Source: a virus
DNA: 43,111 nt
IMG/VR virus record: IMGVR_UViG_3300003321_000368
Location: 1 to 43,111 of that record
Reading direction: 5' to 3' (one strand)
The notes below the pieces were generated by a model. It made no database searches, was not told the origin of the DNA, and worked only from the letters and a program-made list of their open reading frames with translations. This document shows positions 14,256-22,476 of this stretch, piece after piece (the first letter of the stretch is position 1; the number at the start of each line of letters is the position of its first letter). Position numbers and translations under genes: made by a program.

Positions 14256-17200
14256 ATGGATTTCTTCAAGATTGTTCTCAGCGAAGTAAAGAGCGGTCCG
14301 CGAAAGGGGGAGTACGACATCATCCCAGACTTCCAAGTCAGCAGGTTCACAGACCTGATGGTGAAGGGGAAACAGTTCTACGCAATCTGGGATGAGGAAG
14401 CAGGTCTGTGGAGTACAGACGAGTATGACGTGCAGCGGCTCGTGGATGAGGAGTTGCGGAAGTATGCCGAGAAGCTAGATATTTCGGCACCGTTCGCCGT
14501 GAAGTATCTTCGTTCTTCTAGCAATGGAAGCTGGAGAGCATTCAAGAACTTCGTCAACCTTCTTAGTGACAACGCACATGAGCTCAACAGCAATCTCACC
14601 TTCCTCAACACACCGGTAAAGAAGGAGGACTATGTCTCACATAGACTTCCTTATGCTCTGGCTCCTGGGGATTGTCCTGCCTACGAAGAGCTGATAGGCA
14701 CTCTTTACTCTGTTGAAGAGCGTGCCAAAATCGAGTGGATCATTGGATGTATTGTAGCTGGCGACAGCAAGTACGTTCAAAAGTTTGGTGTGCTGTACGG
14801 TCCTCCAGGATCGGGCAAGGGGACTATCCTCGATATCATCGAGCGACTGTTTCAAGGATACACCACATCCTTCGACGCCAAGGCTCTTGGTAATGCGAAT
14901 GCTCAGTTTGCGACAGAGGCTTTCGGGAAGAATCCGCTTGTCGCGATTCAGCAGGACGCTGATCTCAGTAGGCTGAACGACAACACAAAAATCAACTCCA
15001 TCGTCTCGCACGAAAAGATGGTGATGAACGAGAAGTACAAGCCCACTCACTCGAGTAGGGTTAATGCTTTCTTGCTCGTCGGCACCAACGAACCGGTCAA
15101 AATCACGACGTCCAAATCAGGACTGCTCAGACGACTGATCGATATCAGTCCGACAGGCGTGAACATCCGTGAAGACCACTACCACGCTCTCATGGCGAAG
15201 GTAGACTTTGAGTTGGGTGCGATCGCTGCGCACTGTCTCAAGGTTTATCGCGAAATGGGCAAGCAGTACTACTCTGGATATCGTCCGAACGAGATGATGC
15301 TTCAGACCAACGTGTTCTTCAACTTCATCGAATACAACTGGGACATCTTCAAGCAGCAGGATGGTACTACGCTTTCTCAGGCGTACCATCTCTACAAGCA
15401 GTACTGTTCTGATGCGAACATCGAAAAGGTGCGTCCAATGTACGAAGTACGAGAAGAGTTGAAGAGCTACTTCAAGGAGTACAAAGACCGTGGACGGTTT
15501 AACAACGCTGACGTTAGGAGCCTGTATATTGGCTTCAACGCTCATCCTTTCAAAGCTCCTGTTAAGGGAGCTCATGCCTACAGCCTGGTCCTCGATCTCG
15601 AGGAAAGCCTCCTCGATGAAGTCTTGGCTGATTGTCCGGCTCAGCAGGCCGTCTATGATCCTGAAAAGGATCTCTGGAGGCCGAAGTATAAGTGGGAGAA
15701 TAGCAAGACCACGCTGGTTGACGTCGATACTCACGAGCTTCACTACGTCAGGGTCCCACAAGAGCACATCGTCGTCGATTTCGATCTCACCGATGAGTCC
15801 GGAAACAAGTCGTTTGAGAGAAATATCGAAGCGGCGTCCAATTGGCCTGCGACATATGGCGAGCTTTCTCAAGGCGGAAATGGGGTGCACCTTCACTATC
15901 TCTACGATGGAGATGTGTCACAACTGTCCTCTACTTATTCTCGCGGAATCGAGGTCAAAGTCTTTGATGGACACTCGTCCCTCAGACGTAGGGTTACTAA
16001 GTGTAACAACTACCCAATCAGTACGCTGCGCGAGGGAGCCCTCCCACTCAAAGAGAAGCGCGTGCTGAGCGAGAAGACAATCCAGGACGAGCGTCATCTG
16101 CGTAATCTCATCATGGGAGCATTGCAGAAGAGAGTTCATCCTCACACGAAGTCGAATGTTGACTTCATCAAGAAGGTGACCGACGAGGCTTACGAGTCTG
16201 GGCTGTCTTACGACGTCACGGATCTCAAGCCCAAGGTTATCTCGTTTGCGAACAGTTCGTCGAACCAGTCTTCGGCGGCACTGAACGTGGTGATGGGGAT
16301 CCACTGGAAGTCGGAGCTGGTCGACGAAGACGCGATTATGGAGGATCAGCCGGAGAAGCCAATCGTCGTTTACGACGTTGAGGTGTACCCGAACCTCTTT
16401 GTCGTGTGCTGGAAGTTCAGAGGAGCGCCGGCGGACACAATCGTCGACATGATCAACCCGACACCTCAGCAGATTGAGGAGTTGGTTTCGAGGTATCGAC
16501 TGATCGGTTTCTACAACCGTCGGTTCGACAACCACATGCTCTACGCAAGGATGCTGGGCTACACAAACCAGCAATTGTTCGACCTGTCTCAGAAGATCAT
16601 CGTAGGTAACAGGAACGACGCACTCTTCGGAGAGGCGTACAACCTGTCTTACGCAGATATTTGGGACTACAGCAGCATCAAGAAATCGCTCAAGAAGTTC
16701 CAGATCGATTTGGGACTGCACCACATGGAAAGCAGCATTCCTTGGAACAAGCCTGTTCCAGACGAGCAAATTCCACTGGTAGTGAAGTACTGCCGCAATG
16801 ATGTCCAGACGACCGACGAGGTAGCGGACGATCGTGAGGGAGACTTCAAGGCTCGGCAGATCTTGGCCGAGCTGAGTGGGCTAAGCGTCAATCACACGAC
16901 CCAGGCTCACACCGGAAAGATCATCTTCGGAGATGACCGTAACCCACAAGCAAGTTTCGTGTACACGAACTTGAAAGAGGAGTTTCCTGGTTATGTGTAC
17001 GATGCGGGTAAGTCTTACTATCGAGACGAAGAACCCGGAGAGGGTGGTTACGTATACGCCGAGCCCGGTTATCACGAAAATGTTGCTCTACTGGATGTTG
17101 CTTCGATGCATCCGACGAGCATCCGGGTTCTCAACCTCTTCGGGCCGTACACCAAGCAGTTCAACGATCTCGTGGATGCTCGACTCGCTATCAAGAATAA

Positions 17201-18047
17201 GGACCTCGTCAAGGCCGGAAAACTTCTGGATGGGCGGCTCAAGCCGTTCATAACTGGCGAACCGAGCGATCTGAAGAATCTTTCGGATGCTCTGAAGATC
17301 GTGATCAACATCGTATACGGTCTGACTGCTGCGCGATTTCCGAACAAGTTCAAGGACGATCGCAACCGTGACAACATCGTGGCCAAGCGCGGTGCTCTGT
17401 TCATGATCGACCTGAAGCACCACATTCAAGATCTTGGCTACACCGTGGCGCACATCAAGACGGACTCGGTGAAGATCCCGAACGCTGACGATTTCATCAT
17501 CGAACAGGTGATGAAGTTCGGAGACAAGTACGGATACACATTCGAGTACGAGGCCAACTATGACAAGCTCCTTCTTGCAAACGACGCCGTTTACGTGGCT
17601 CGCGATGCAGAGGATGGTCAGTGGCACGCTACGGGTGCTCAATTCCAGGAGCCTTGGATCTTCAAGAATCTCTTCTCCGGAGAGATTGTGAATCTCAATG
17701 ATCTGGCTCAGGCTAAGCAGGTCACCAAGGGCACGATGTATCTGGATCTCGAGTACGACAAGCCTCCGCCTGTTGTGGAGGGAATGCAGTACATCGGTAA
17801 GAGCGGTCTGTTCTATCCGGTGAAGGAAGGAACTCGTGGAGCAGGCGTCCTCTACAGGAGAAGTGACGAGGACAAGCTCTTCAGCGTCACAGGCACGAAG
17901 GGATATTTGTGGATTGAGGCCGAGATCGCTAAGAACCTTGGCGAGTTCTCGGACGAGTACATCGACTACAGATATTTCGACAAGTTGATGGACGCAGCTA
18001 AGAAGACCATCGAACAATTCGTTTCGGTGGAGGATCTACTCAACTAG
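14256..18047 (+). CDS. Fused SF3 helicase, AEP primase, 3'-5' exonuclease and family B DNA polymerase
   Basis: 1263 residues in one frame. (1) SF3/D5-type helicase, about 130-320: Walker A GPPGSGKGT at 182, acidic QQDAD, sensor-like FLLVGTNEP. (2) Archaeo-eukaryotic-type primase signature, about 430-650: DFD at 508-510, GGNGVHLHY with His545, then GIEVKVFDG and RRRVTKCNN. (3) DEDD exonuclease: YDVEVYP with Asp707/Glu709, NRRFD with Asp758, YCRND with Asp849. (4) Polymerase: LDVASMHPT with Asp947 (motif A), KIVINIVYG from Lys1014 (motif B), IKTDS with Asp1070 (motif C). All catalytic residues appear present. A helicase placed before the primase reverses the usual D5 order. It should unwind, prime, copy and proofread phage DNA. 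The start follows AAGGGAGGTGAG. Confidence 0.85.
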   Translation: MDFFKIVLSEVKSGPRKGEYDIIPDFQVSRFTDLMVKGKQFYAIWDEEAGLWSTDEYDVQRLVDEELRKYAEKLDISAPFAVKYLRSSSNGSWRAFKNFVNLLSDNAHELNSNLTFLNTPVKKEDYVSHRLPYALAPGDCPAYEELIGTLYSVEERAKIEWIIGCIVAGDSKYVQKFGVLYGPPGSGKGTILDIIERLFQGYTTSFDAKALGNANAQFATEAFGKNPLVAIQQDADLSRLNDNTKINSIVSHEKMVMNEKYKPTHSSRVNAFLLVGTNEPVKITTSKSGLLRRLIDISPTGVNIREDHYHALMAKVDFELGAIAAHCLKVYREMGKQYYSGYRPNEMMLQTNVFFNFIEYNWDIFKQQDGTTLSQAYHLYKQYCSDANIEKVRPMYEVREELKSYFKEYKDRGRFNNADVRSLYIGFNAHPFKAPVKGAHAYSLVLDLEESLLDEVLADCPAQQAVYDPEKDLWRPKYKWENSKTTLVDVDTHELHYVRVPQEHIVVDFDLTDESGNKSFERNIEAASNWPATYGELSQGGNGVHLHYLYDGDVSQLSSTYSRGIEVKVFDGHSSLRRRVTKCNNYPISTLREGALPLKEKRVLSEKTIQDERHLRNLIMGALQKRVHPHTKSNVDFIKKVTDEAYESGLSYDVTDLKPKVISFANSSSNQSSAALNVVMGIHWKSELVDEDAIMEDQPEKPIVVYDVEVYPNLFVVCWKFRGAPADTIVDMINPTPQQIEELVSRYRLIGFYNRRFDNHMLYARMLGYTNQQLFDLSQKIIVGNRNDALFGEAYNLSYADIWDYSSIKKSLKKFQIDLGLHHMESSIPWNKPVPDEQIPLVVKYCRNDVQTTDEVADDREGDFKARQILAELSGLSVNHTTQAHTGKIIFGDDRNPQASFVYTNLKEEFPGYVYDAGKSYYRDEEPGEGGYVYAEPGYHENVALLDVASMHPTSIRVLNLFGPYTKQFNDLVDARLAIKNKDLVKAGKLLDGRLKPFITGEPSDLKNLSDALKIVINIVYGLTAARFPNKFKDDRNRDNIVAKRGALFMIDLKHHIQDLGYTVAHIKTDSVKIPNADDFIIEQVMKFGDKYGYTFEYEANYDKLLLANDAVYVARDAEDGQWHATGAQFQEPWIFKNLFSGEIVNLNDLAQAKQVTKGTMYLDLEYDKPPPVVEGMQYIGKSGLFYPVKEGTRGAGVLYRRSDEDKLFSVTGTKGYLWIEAEIAKNLGEFSDEYIDYRYFDKLMDAAKKTIEQFVSVEDLLN

Positions 18048-18066
18048 CAAGAAGGCGAGCAAGAAG

Positions 18067-18240
18067 ATGGACAAGCAGATGCCTGTTTTCGCAATTCTTC
18101 GACCGGACGGCCGGTGGGGATTTTTCAAGTGGGAAGCCAGCGCTGTTGGATGGGCTGAAACCTATCCGGACGACATCGTGTTCGAAACTGACACGACAAC
18201 CTTGCTGGAGGAATACCTTGATAGTTCTCAGACCGTATAG
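18067..18240 (+). CDS. Tiny hypothetical protein (57 aa)
   Basis: Begins MDKQMPVFAILRPDGRWGFF and ends LLEEYLDSSQTV. The pattern of short strands (VFAILRPDGRWGFFKW) followed by an acidic helix suggests a compact fold. GAGCAAGAAG precedes the ATG. The last 23 bases overlap the next gene in another frame. No family recognised. Confidence 0.5.
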   Translation: MDKQMPVFAILRPDGRWGFFKWEASAVGWAETYPDDIVFETDTTTLLEEYLDSSQTV

Positions 18241-18367
18241 AGACGGAGAGGTGTTGGCAGAGGGCGAGTTCCTAGTTTCAAGACCTTATGACTGGGTTCA
18301 GATCACTCGATCCGGAACGGTTAAAGGTCAAACATGGCGAACCTACGTCGTCACAAACAACAAGTAA
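18218..18367 (+). CDS. Tiny hypothetical protein (49 aa), TTG start
   Basis: GGAGG lies 8 nt before the TTG at 18218, the only good site, so the upstream in-frame ATG at 18146 (inside the previous gene, no SD) is rejected. The peptide is beta-rich (LIVLRPYRDGEVLAEGEFL, DWVQITRSGTVKGQTWRTY). No family recognised; translation is probably coupled to gene 18067. Confidence 0.5.
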   Translation: MIVLRPYRDGEVLAEGEFLVSRPYDWVQITRSGTVKGQTWRTYVVTNNK

Positions 18368-18378
18368 GGAGAAACGAG

Positions 18379-18645
18379 ATGACTGCCCGCAAAATCAAGC
18401 ACGCTCGCGCCCTCGAAAAGAGGGAGAAGTTCATGACGACCGTGAAAGAAGGCAATCTCGCTGTCCTCAACAAGGTCCGCGATCAGCGAGCCGAAGAGCA
18501 GAAGCGACTGCAAGAAGAGCTCAAGCAGCAGAAGATCGAGAAGTCAAAGCGACTCGCTGCTGCGAACGGTGTAACACCCAAGAAGAAGGTGTCCAAGCGA
18601 CCTGCGAAGGGCGCCTTCAAAGGCAAGAAGGAGAAGGCATCATGA
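18379..18645 (+). CDS. Small highly basic coiled-coil protein
   Basis: 88 residues after AAGGAG. A charged helix (LNKVRDQRAEEQKRLQEELK, about residues 29-55) is followed by a Lys-rich tail (TPKKKVSKRPAKGAFKGKK). This suggests nucleic-acid binding, but no fold is recognised. The ATG at 18334 in frame lies in the preceding gene and lacks an SD. Confidence 0.55.
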   Translation: MTARKIKHARALEKREKFMTTVKEGNLAVLNKVRDQRAEEQKRLQEELKQQKIEKSKRLAAANGVTPKKKVSKRPAKGAFKGKKEKAS

Positions 18646-18815
18646 AGAAGGCAGCGGCTACCAAGAAGCAGACCGAAATGGACCTGAGGTTCCTCAGGGA
18701 CGTTGCGGCCATGAAGGCTCGAGGAGTCAGCGAGCGCGAGATCGCCAGGCGGTACGACCTCTCGGTTTCCGACCTGAGGACCGCGATCGTGATCGTCAAG
18801 CAGAAGGAGCGCTGA
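18642..18815 (+). CDS. Small helix-turn-helix protein (57 aa)
   Basis: Overlaps the previous gene by 4 bases. Residues 27-53 read as a helix-turn-helix: KARGVSEREIARRYDLSVSD then LRTAIVIVKQK, with the ALA/IA-x3-x-V-type spacing of small DNA-binding domains. The N-terminus is basic (KKAAATKKQ). It may regulate transcription or help start replication; its neighbours do not decide this. Confidence 0.55.
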   Translation: MKKAAATKKQTEMDLRFLRDVAAMKARGVSEREIARRYDLSVSDLRTAIVIVKQKER

Positions 18816-18959
18816 ATGACCGAGCGACCTCGCAAGCCCTTCCGTTTGCGAACCCTCAAGAACGCCAGCGTCTCTCGCAAGAAGGACGCTGGTAGCAAGC
18901 GGAACCGAAAGCACAAGTTCGTCGGTTCATTCGCATCCGACACCAAAAAGGAGAAGTGA
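18816..18959 (+). CDS. Tiny basic protein (47 aa)
   Basis: ATG one base after the previous stop, with AAGGAG just upstream. Nearly a third of residues are Lys or Arg (RPRKPFRLRTLKNASVSRKK, GSKRNRKHKF). No fold predicted; like its neighbours it could bind nucleic acid. It ends 3 bases before the SSB-like gene. Confidence 0.45.
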   Translation: MTERPRKPFRLRTLKNASVSRKKDAGSKRNRKHKFVGSFASDTKKEK

Positions 18960-18962
18960 CAC

Positions 18963-19526
18963 ATGGCACTGAGCCAAGGCAAGTACCCCCTCGAGCATCT
19001 GGGGATCAAGATCGCACGAGGAGAGGTCGTCACCGTGCCAGACACGGATGCGCTACCGCAGCGCATCTTGTGGCCCAACTTCAGCGGAGCCAAGACCACG
19101 TTCAACTCGGAGGGGGACCGGAACTTCAACATCCACCTCACCAAGAGGGAGGCTGACGATCTCGCAGCGGACGGCTGGAACGTCAAGTGCAAGGCGCCTC
19201 GCCCAGACGACGAGGACCAGGTCGAGCGCTGCGTGCTGAAGTGCAAGGTCAATTTCAACGTCCGTCCTCCGCGGATCAAGATGATCGGCGAGAAGTCTCG
19301 CAACGAGACTCTCTTGACGGAGGAGAACGTCGGGCTGCTGGACGACGCAGAGATCATCACGGCGGATCTGTCCTTCGTGCCGTACTTCTACACGATGTTC
19401 GAGGGTACTCCGCAGGAGACGGACGGTGTTTCGGCCTACCTCAAGACGATGTACGTCGTGATCGCTGAGGACGAGCTCGACATGAAGTGGGATCAGATCC
19501 AGCGCGAGGCCAGAGGCGAAGCCTGA
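18963..19526 (+). CDS. Probable single-stranded DNA-binding protein
   Basis: 187 residues after AAGGAG. The pattern LWPNFSGAKTTFNSEGDRNF, then LAADGWNVKCKAP, then CVLKCKVNF and IKMIGEKSR, matches phage proteins I associate with ssDNA binding: an OB-like beta core with aromatic residues. The C-terminus is acidic (AEDELDMKWDQIQREARGEA), though it lacks a classic acidic tip. It follows the polymerase gene by under 1 kb, as expected for a replication accessory protein. The SSB role is inferred from pattern and place. Confidence 0.5.
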   Translation: MALSQGKYPLEHLGIKIARGEVVTVPDTDALPQRILWPNFSGAKTTFNSEGDRNFNIHLTKREADDLAADGWNVKCKAPRPDDEDQVERCVLKCKVNFNVRPPRIKMIGEKSRNETLLTEENVGLLDDAEIITADLSFVPYFYTMFEGTPQETDGVSAYLKTMYVVIAEDELDMKWDQIQREARGEA

Positions 19527-19774
19527 TGAAGATCAAGGTCTCGTACAACCCCTACAAGGGGGTTATCAAGGTGCGACCCACCTTCGGGACGCTCGTCGGA
19601 ATCGGTGCGAGTATCGCGACGATCAAATTCGCGTACGAGCTCACCGAAACGTTCTACCAAGTGAGTCTCCGAAGGTTGGAGCCGCAAATCGAGTCCGCAA
19701 GGCACAAGGTCGCGGAAAAGGAAGCCGAGATTCGGCGCGAAGTGAACGGAGAAACAAATGCCTCAGATGGATGA
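19526..19774 (+). CDS. Small membrane-associated hypothetical protein
   Basis: 82 residues; the ATG overlaps the previous stop. A beta-like basic start (KIKVSYNPYKGVIKVRP), a hydrophobic segment (TLVGIGASIATIKFAYEL, about 21-38), then a charged helix (LEPQIESARHKVAEKEAEIR). Probably single-pass with a cytoplasmic coiled coil. Overlaps the next gene by 17 bases. Confidence 0.55.
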   Translation: MKIKVSYNPYKGVIKVRPTFGTLVGIGASIATIKFAYELTETFYQVSLRRLEPQIESARHKVAEKEAEIRREVNGETNASDG

Positions 19775-20069
19775 CGCTCAGGTCGACATGCGATTCACCA
19801 GCAAGATCCAGCAGGATGCCGGACCGATCGAGGCCAAGACGCGCGATCTCCGCATGAACGTGGACGACACGCACCAGCTTCTCAACGAGCTGGAGATGCG
19901 AATCGGAGGGGTTCTGGCTCGTGAGGGAGACGACACGACTCCCGCCGCCAACCCTACCGACTCTGTCCGGGCGAGCAGCAGCGTCTATCACTACCTGCAC
20001 GACGTTGACGTCTCGGTCTTGTCGTTGCAGGAGCGCATTCGCGATCTGATTCGGAGGGTCGAGCTCTGA
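19758..20069 (+). CDS. Small helical hypothetical protein
   Basis: 103 residues; ATG at 19758 (another in frame at 19767) after GGAG. The region LRMNVDDTHQLLNELEMRIG and a C-terminal LHDVDVSVLSLQERIRDLIR are amphipathic helices split by a Thr/Pro-rich linker. A coiled-coil partner of the preceding membrane protein is possible. No family recognised. Confidence 0.55.
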   Translation: MPQMDDAQVDMRFTSKIQQDAGPIEAKTRDLRMNVDDTHQLLNELEMRIGGVLAREGDDTTPAANPTDSVRASSSVYHYLHDVDVSVLSLQERIRDLIRRVEL

Positions 20070-20212
20070 TGATGTGGTGGCTTCTTCTCGGGCTGATCCT
20101 GATCTATGCGGCGATCTACATCTTGGTAACCGTAGTTGGTCAGTCGCTCGAGAAGAAGCAACCCACCTCGAAGACCACCGCTCGATACACAAGGAAGCGA
20201 GACAAGTTCTGA
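20069..20212 (+). CDS. Tiny membrane protein (47 aa)
   Basis: Starts ATGATG overlapping the previous stop, with GGAGGGTC upstream. Begins MMWWLLLGLILIYAAIYILV, a clear membrane helix, then a basic tail (TSKTTARYTRKRDKF). Single-pass, C-terminus inside. Function unknown. Confidence 0.55.
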   Translation: MMWWLLLGLILIYAAIYILVTVVGQSLEKKQPTSKTTARYTRKRDKF

Positions 20213-20316
20213 TGAAGACGCGAGACGTGGCCTACCGAGCATACCCGATCGCCCTCGCGGTAGCGGCGGCATCTTGGGTATACCTGTGGGTCACCAAGGA
20301 GAAGGTGACCAAGTGA
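20212..20316 (+). CDS. Tiny membrane protein (34 aa)
   Basis: ATG overlaps the previous stop. MKTRDVAYRAYPIALAVAAA, then SWVYLWVTKEKVTK: one short membrane helix with basic ends. Support comes from the chain of overlaps and its composition. Confidence 0.45.
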   Translation: MKTRDVAYRAYPIALAVAAASWVYLWVTKEKVTK

Positions 20317-20729
20317 GGGACCTCAACTTGGTCAAGTACAACGTCCGGGACGCGACCATTCGGTCGCTCCTGGCGTTGTGCAACGAATTCGGAATCAAGG
20401 CACCTACTCCCGAGCAGCAAATCACGATCCAAGAGATCTCTGATCAGCTCGAGAACCGAGTGCAAGACGAGATCGACGCGCAGGCCAAGGTCGATGCCAT
20501 CCAGGTCGAGGAGGAGACGTTTGTCACGGTAGAAGACAGCGAGATCTTCCTCGAACTGGGGGAGGATGGCGAGCCAAGACACATCACGCACAAGGGCGTT
20601 GTGTTCGGAAAACTCTGCAACGAGCCGGTCCACTACGATCATGAGACTGGCCAGACCAGTTTCTGCATCAAGCAGTGGAACCATCTCAACGCAGAGCACG
20701 AGGATTCAGTAGGGAGGTTTCGTCTTTGA
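20313..20729 (+). CDS. Hypothetical acidic protein
   Basis: 138 residues from a GTG after AAGGAGAAGG. N-terminal helices (DATIRSLLALCNEFGIKAP, IQEISDQLENRVQDEI) and an acidic middle (EEETFVTVEDSEIFLELGED), ending with possible metal ligands (LCNEPVHYDH, CIKQWNH). No family recognised. The stop overlaps the next start. Confidence 0.55.
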   Translation: MRDLNLVKYNVRDATIRSLLALCNEFGIKAPTPEQQITIQEISDQLENRVQDEIDAQAKVDAIQVEEETFVTVEDSEIFLELGEDGEPRHITHKGVVFGKLCNEPVHYDHETGQTSFCIKQWNHLNAEHEDSVGRFRL

Positions 20730-21058
20730 TGTTGTTCTTGTGGATCACTATCGGGATTCTTTGGACCGTTGTGATTCTGATCATTGCCTACTTTGCCGGG
20801 ATGTACGCCGGGAAGGAGGAAGCTCAGAAGGAATTTGAAGGCAAGGTTTCAAATGTCTTCAACCAGACAGTTCAAGGACCCCCAGGGCCTGTAGGACCAA
20901 TGGGCCCGAAGGGTGAGCCCGGACTTCCTGGACCTCCTGGCCCGAGCGTCGAAGAGTGGGAAGTTCCGGGAACACTAGGGATGAAGCTTCCCGAGTGGAT
21001 CAACTACGTCAGCGACCGAATGACTCGGGTCGAGCGCAAGGCAGGGATGAGTGTCTGA
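20729..21058 (+). CDS. Membrane protein with collagen-like repeats
   Basis: 109 residues. After an N-terminal membrane helix (FLWITIGILWTVVILIIAYF, residues 3-22) and a helical stalk (KEEAQKEFEGKVSNVFNQ) come eight perfect Gly-X-Y triplets (GPPGPVGPMGPKGEP, GLPGPPGPS), then a folded end (MKLPEWINYVSDRMTRVERK). Collagen-like triplets normally form trimers, so a membrane-anchored trimer with the C-terminal helix as trimerisation or partner-binding part is plausible. Phage collagen repeats are usually in tail fibres; here the gene lies in an early operon. Start ATG overlaps the previous stop, GGGAGG upstream. Confidence 0.65.
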   Translation: MLFLWITIGILWTVVILIIAYFAGMYAGKEEAQKEFEGKVSNVFNQTVQGPPGPVGPMGPKGEPGLPGPPGPSVEEWEVPGTLGMKLPEWINYVSDRMTRVERKAGMSV

Positions 21059-21255
21059 TGGCAGATAAGCGAATCGTTGCGGTCTACGTCATCAACGACG
21101 AAGACAACAGCGGACCCGATCTCGAAAAGTTCCTCAAGTCGGCTCCTGCCGGAACGCGCTACACGATCCACAACCTTGTCGAGGAAGATTTCGATATCGA
21201 CAGGAATCTTCACGTTCTGTACCTTGCGCCGGCCCTTGGGGGTAGTAGTGGGTAA
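21058..21255 (+). CDS. Small hypothetical protein
   Basis: 65 residues; ATG overlaps the preceding stop. RIVAVYVINDEDNSGPDLEK, YTIHNLVEEDFDIDRNLHV, LYLAPALGG suggest a small alpha/beta fold. The C-terminus resembles that of the product of 21457 (DYNIHKLLISEA) in pattern, which hints at a distant duplication. No family recognised. Confidence 0.5.
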   Translation: MADKRIVAVYVINDEDNSGPDLEKFLKSAPAGTRYTIHNLVEEDFDIDRNLHVLYLAPALGGSSG

Positions 21256-21460
21256 TTATTCCGAAAAGCGACTGCCGAACGAAGTAGAAGCTCGAGGATT
21301 CAAGACAGCAGTTCTTGAAGCCGCTGCCAAGTGGCTCAGAGAGAAGCCGGTTCTCGATCGCGACGCATTCCAGGTTCGAATCAACGTCGAGCACATCTCT
21401 CATGCCACTGAGGATCTGGATGAGTATTTCCAGCGAGACACAGGAGATGAGGCGAAGTGA
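21248..21460 (+). CDS. Small hypothetical protein
   Basis: 70 residues from a GTG after GGGGG. The sequence (SEKRLPNEVEARGFKTAVLE, then EHISHATEDLDEYFQRD) is helical and acidic. The listed upstream start at 21077 falls inside another gene. Unknown role. Confidence 0.5.
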   Translation: MGNYSEKRLPNEVEARGFKTAVLEAAAKWLREKPVLDRDAFQVRINVEHISHATEDLDEYFQRDTGDEAK

Positions 21461-21708
21461 CGTATGGCAAGATGGATAGAGGCGACCTTGCAGACAAGTT
21501 CATGGTGTTGACAGTTGTCGACACCTTGGAGGAAGCTCAAGAGATTTCGTCGACTGAGCTTGAGCACTTCGAAACGAGTGTTCACGAAATCCATGCAAGT
21601 CACTACGACATCGACTACAACATCCACAAGCTCTTGATATCCGAGGCTTACAAAAAGGAGCAAGAAGGTGGAACAGCCGACGCAGGAGGAAATTCGCAAA
21701 GTAGCTGA
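21457..21708 (+). CDS. Small hypothetical protein
   Basis: 83 residues, GTG start in a 4-base overlap. KFMVLTVVDTLEEAQEISST, then HEIHASHYDIDYNIHKLLIS, and a Gly/Ser-rich end. Similar in pattern to the product of 21058 (strand, helix, DID-NLH). Its end overlaps the next gene by 41 bases. Confidence 0.5.
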   Translation: MTYGKMDRGDLADKFMVLTVVDTLEEAQEISSTELEHFETSVHEIHASHYDIDYNIHKLLISEAYKKEQEGGTADAGGNSQSS

Positions 21709-21982
21709 ATACTGGCAGTGGGTCAGAGAAATGCTCTGCGAGCACAAAGAGTGGGTGTTCGACGGGCATGGGGACGGAGGCATTTCTTGTGGCGAATGTG
21801 GTCGGCCCCTTCTGTTTGTTCCGGAAACTCAAACCCAAAGTTCCAACTGCGCTCATGAAAATATGAGTTCCGGTCCATGGTCAGGCGGCTGGCATTGCGA
21901 TAGTTGCAAAGCCAAAATGATTGTCTTGTCTGACGTCCAACAAAAAGAAAGGACTAAGAAAGATGAGTCAGCCGTCAAGTGA
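21668..21982 (+). CDS. Small zinc-binding protein
   Basis: 104 residues from a GTG. Two CxxC pairs, CGECG at about 41-45 and CDSCK at about 78-82, with further Cys/His (CAHENM, GWHCDSC), suggest a zinc ribbon. The N-terminal helix carries REMLCEHKEW. It may be an adaptor or nucleic-acid binder. The 41-base overlap with the upstream gene is unusual but both frames look coding. Confidence 0.5.
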   Translation: MEQPTQEEIRKVAEYWQWVREMLCEHKEWVFDGHGDGGISCGECGRPLLFVPETQTQSSNCAHENMSSGPWSGGWHCDSCKAKMIVLSDVQQKERTKKDESAVK

Positions 21983-22193
21983 GATCGGCGAGAGCCGGTA
22001 CTGCCCGGCATGTCACAAGCCGTATCCGGACTGGGCTGCCCTGAAGACACATCTTCAGAAGGCCCAGTCAGAGGGAGACACCATCCACATCGAGGTCATC
22101 GAGCTCGAGGGTTGGGACGTCCTGATGGAGATGGTCGATGACGCAGGAATCATCAAGGGCGATCCGGACGAGATCGAGGAGGCAACATCGTGA
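21963..22193 (+). CDS. Small C2H2-like zinc finger protein
   Basis: 76 residues. CPACHKPYPDWAALKTHLQK is a good zinc-finger match (CxxC, hydrophobic core W/L, then H); a second His comes late (DTIHIEV). The C-terminal half is acidic (MVDDAGIIKGDPDEIEEA). Probably binds DNA, RNA or a protein. Start ATG after AAAGG, overlapping the previous gene by 20 bases. Confidence 0.55.
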   Translation: MSQPSSEIGESRYCPACHKPYPDWAALKTHLQKAQSEGDTIHIEVIELEGWDVLMEMVDDAGIIKGDPDEIEEATS

Positions 22194-22390
22194 CGGACAC
22201 ACGTCAGGCAACGGGCTACGCCAACTACAACGGCGATGTCCGTCCAGGTCTCGACATGAAGCGTGCAATGGGACCGAACTACATGGGAGAACTCATGTGG
22301 CCGGTCACAGCTTCGTACGATCCAGAGACCAACAAGACCAAGGTCGGCTTCTCATTGATGCCGCCCCCACCCGAAGACACAACTGAATAG
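22190..22390 (+). CDS. Small hypothetical protein
   Basis: 66 residues, GTG start in a 4-base overlap. Sequence RQATGYANYNGDVRPGLDMK, then ASYDPETNKTKVGFSLMPPP; beta-rich, ends in a Pro-rich acidic tail. No family recognised. It ends the uninterrupted chain begun at 18067. Confidence 0.5.
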   Translation: MTDTRQATGYANYNGDVRPGLDMKRAMGPNYMGELMWPVTASYDPETNKTKVGFSLMPPPPEDTTE

Positions 22391-22476
22391 CTCAGAGCTA
22401 GAAGGCGCCCCCCACGTTTGAACAATCCGATTAAGAAACGATCGGTTCGGGCACTAGTAGAAAAGAAGATCCCAAT

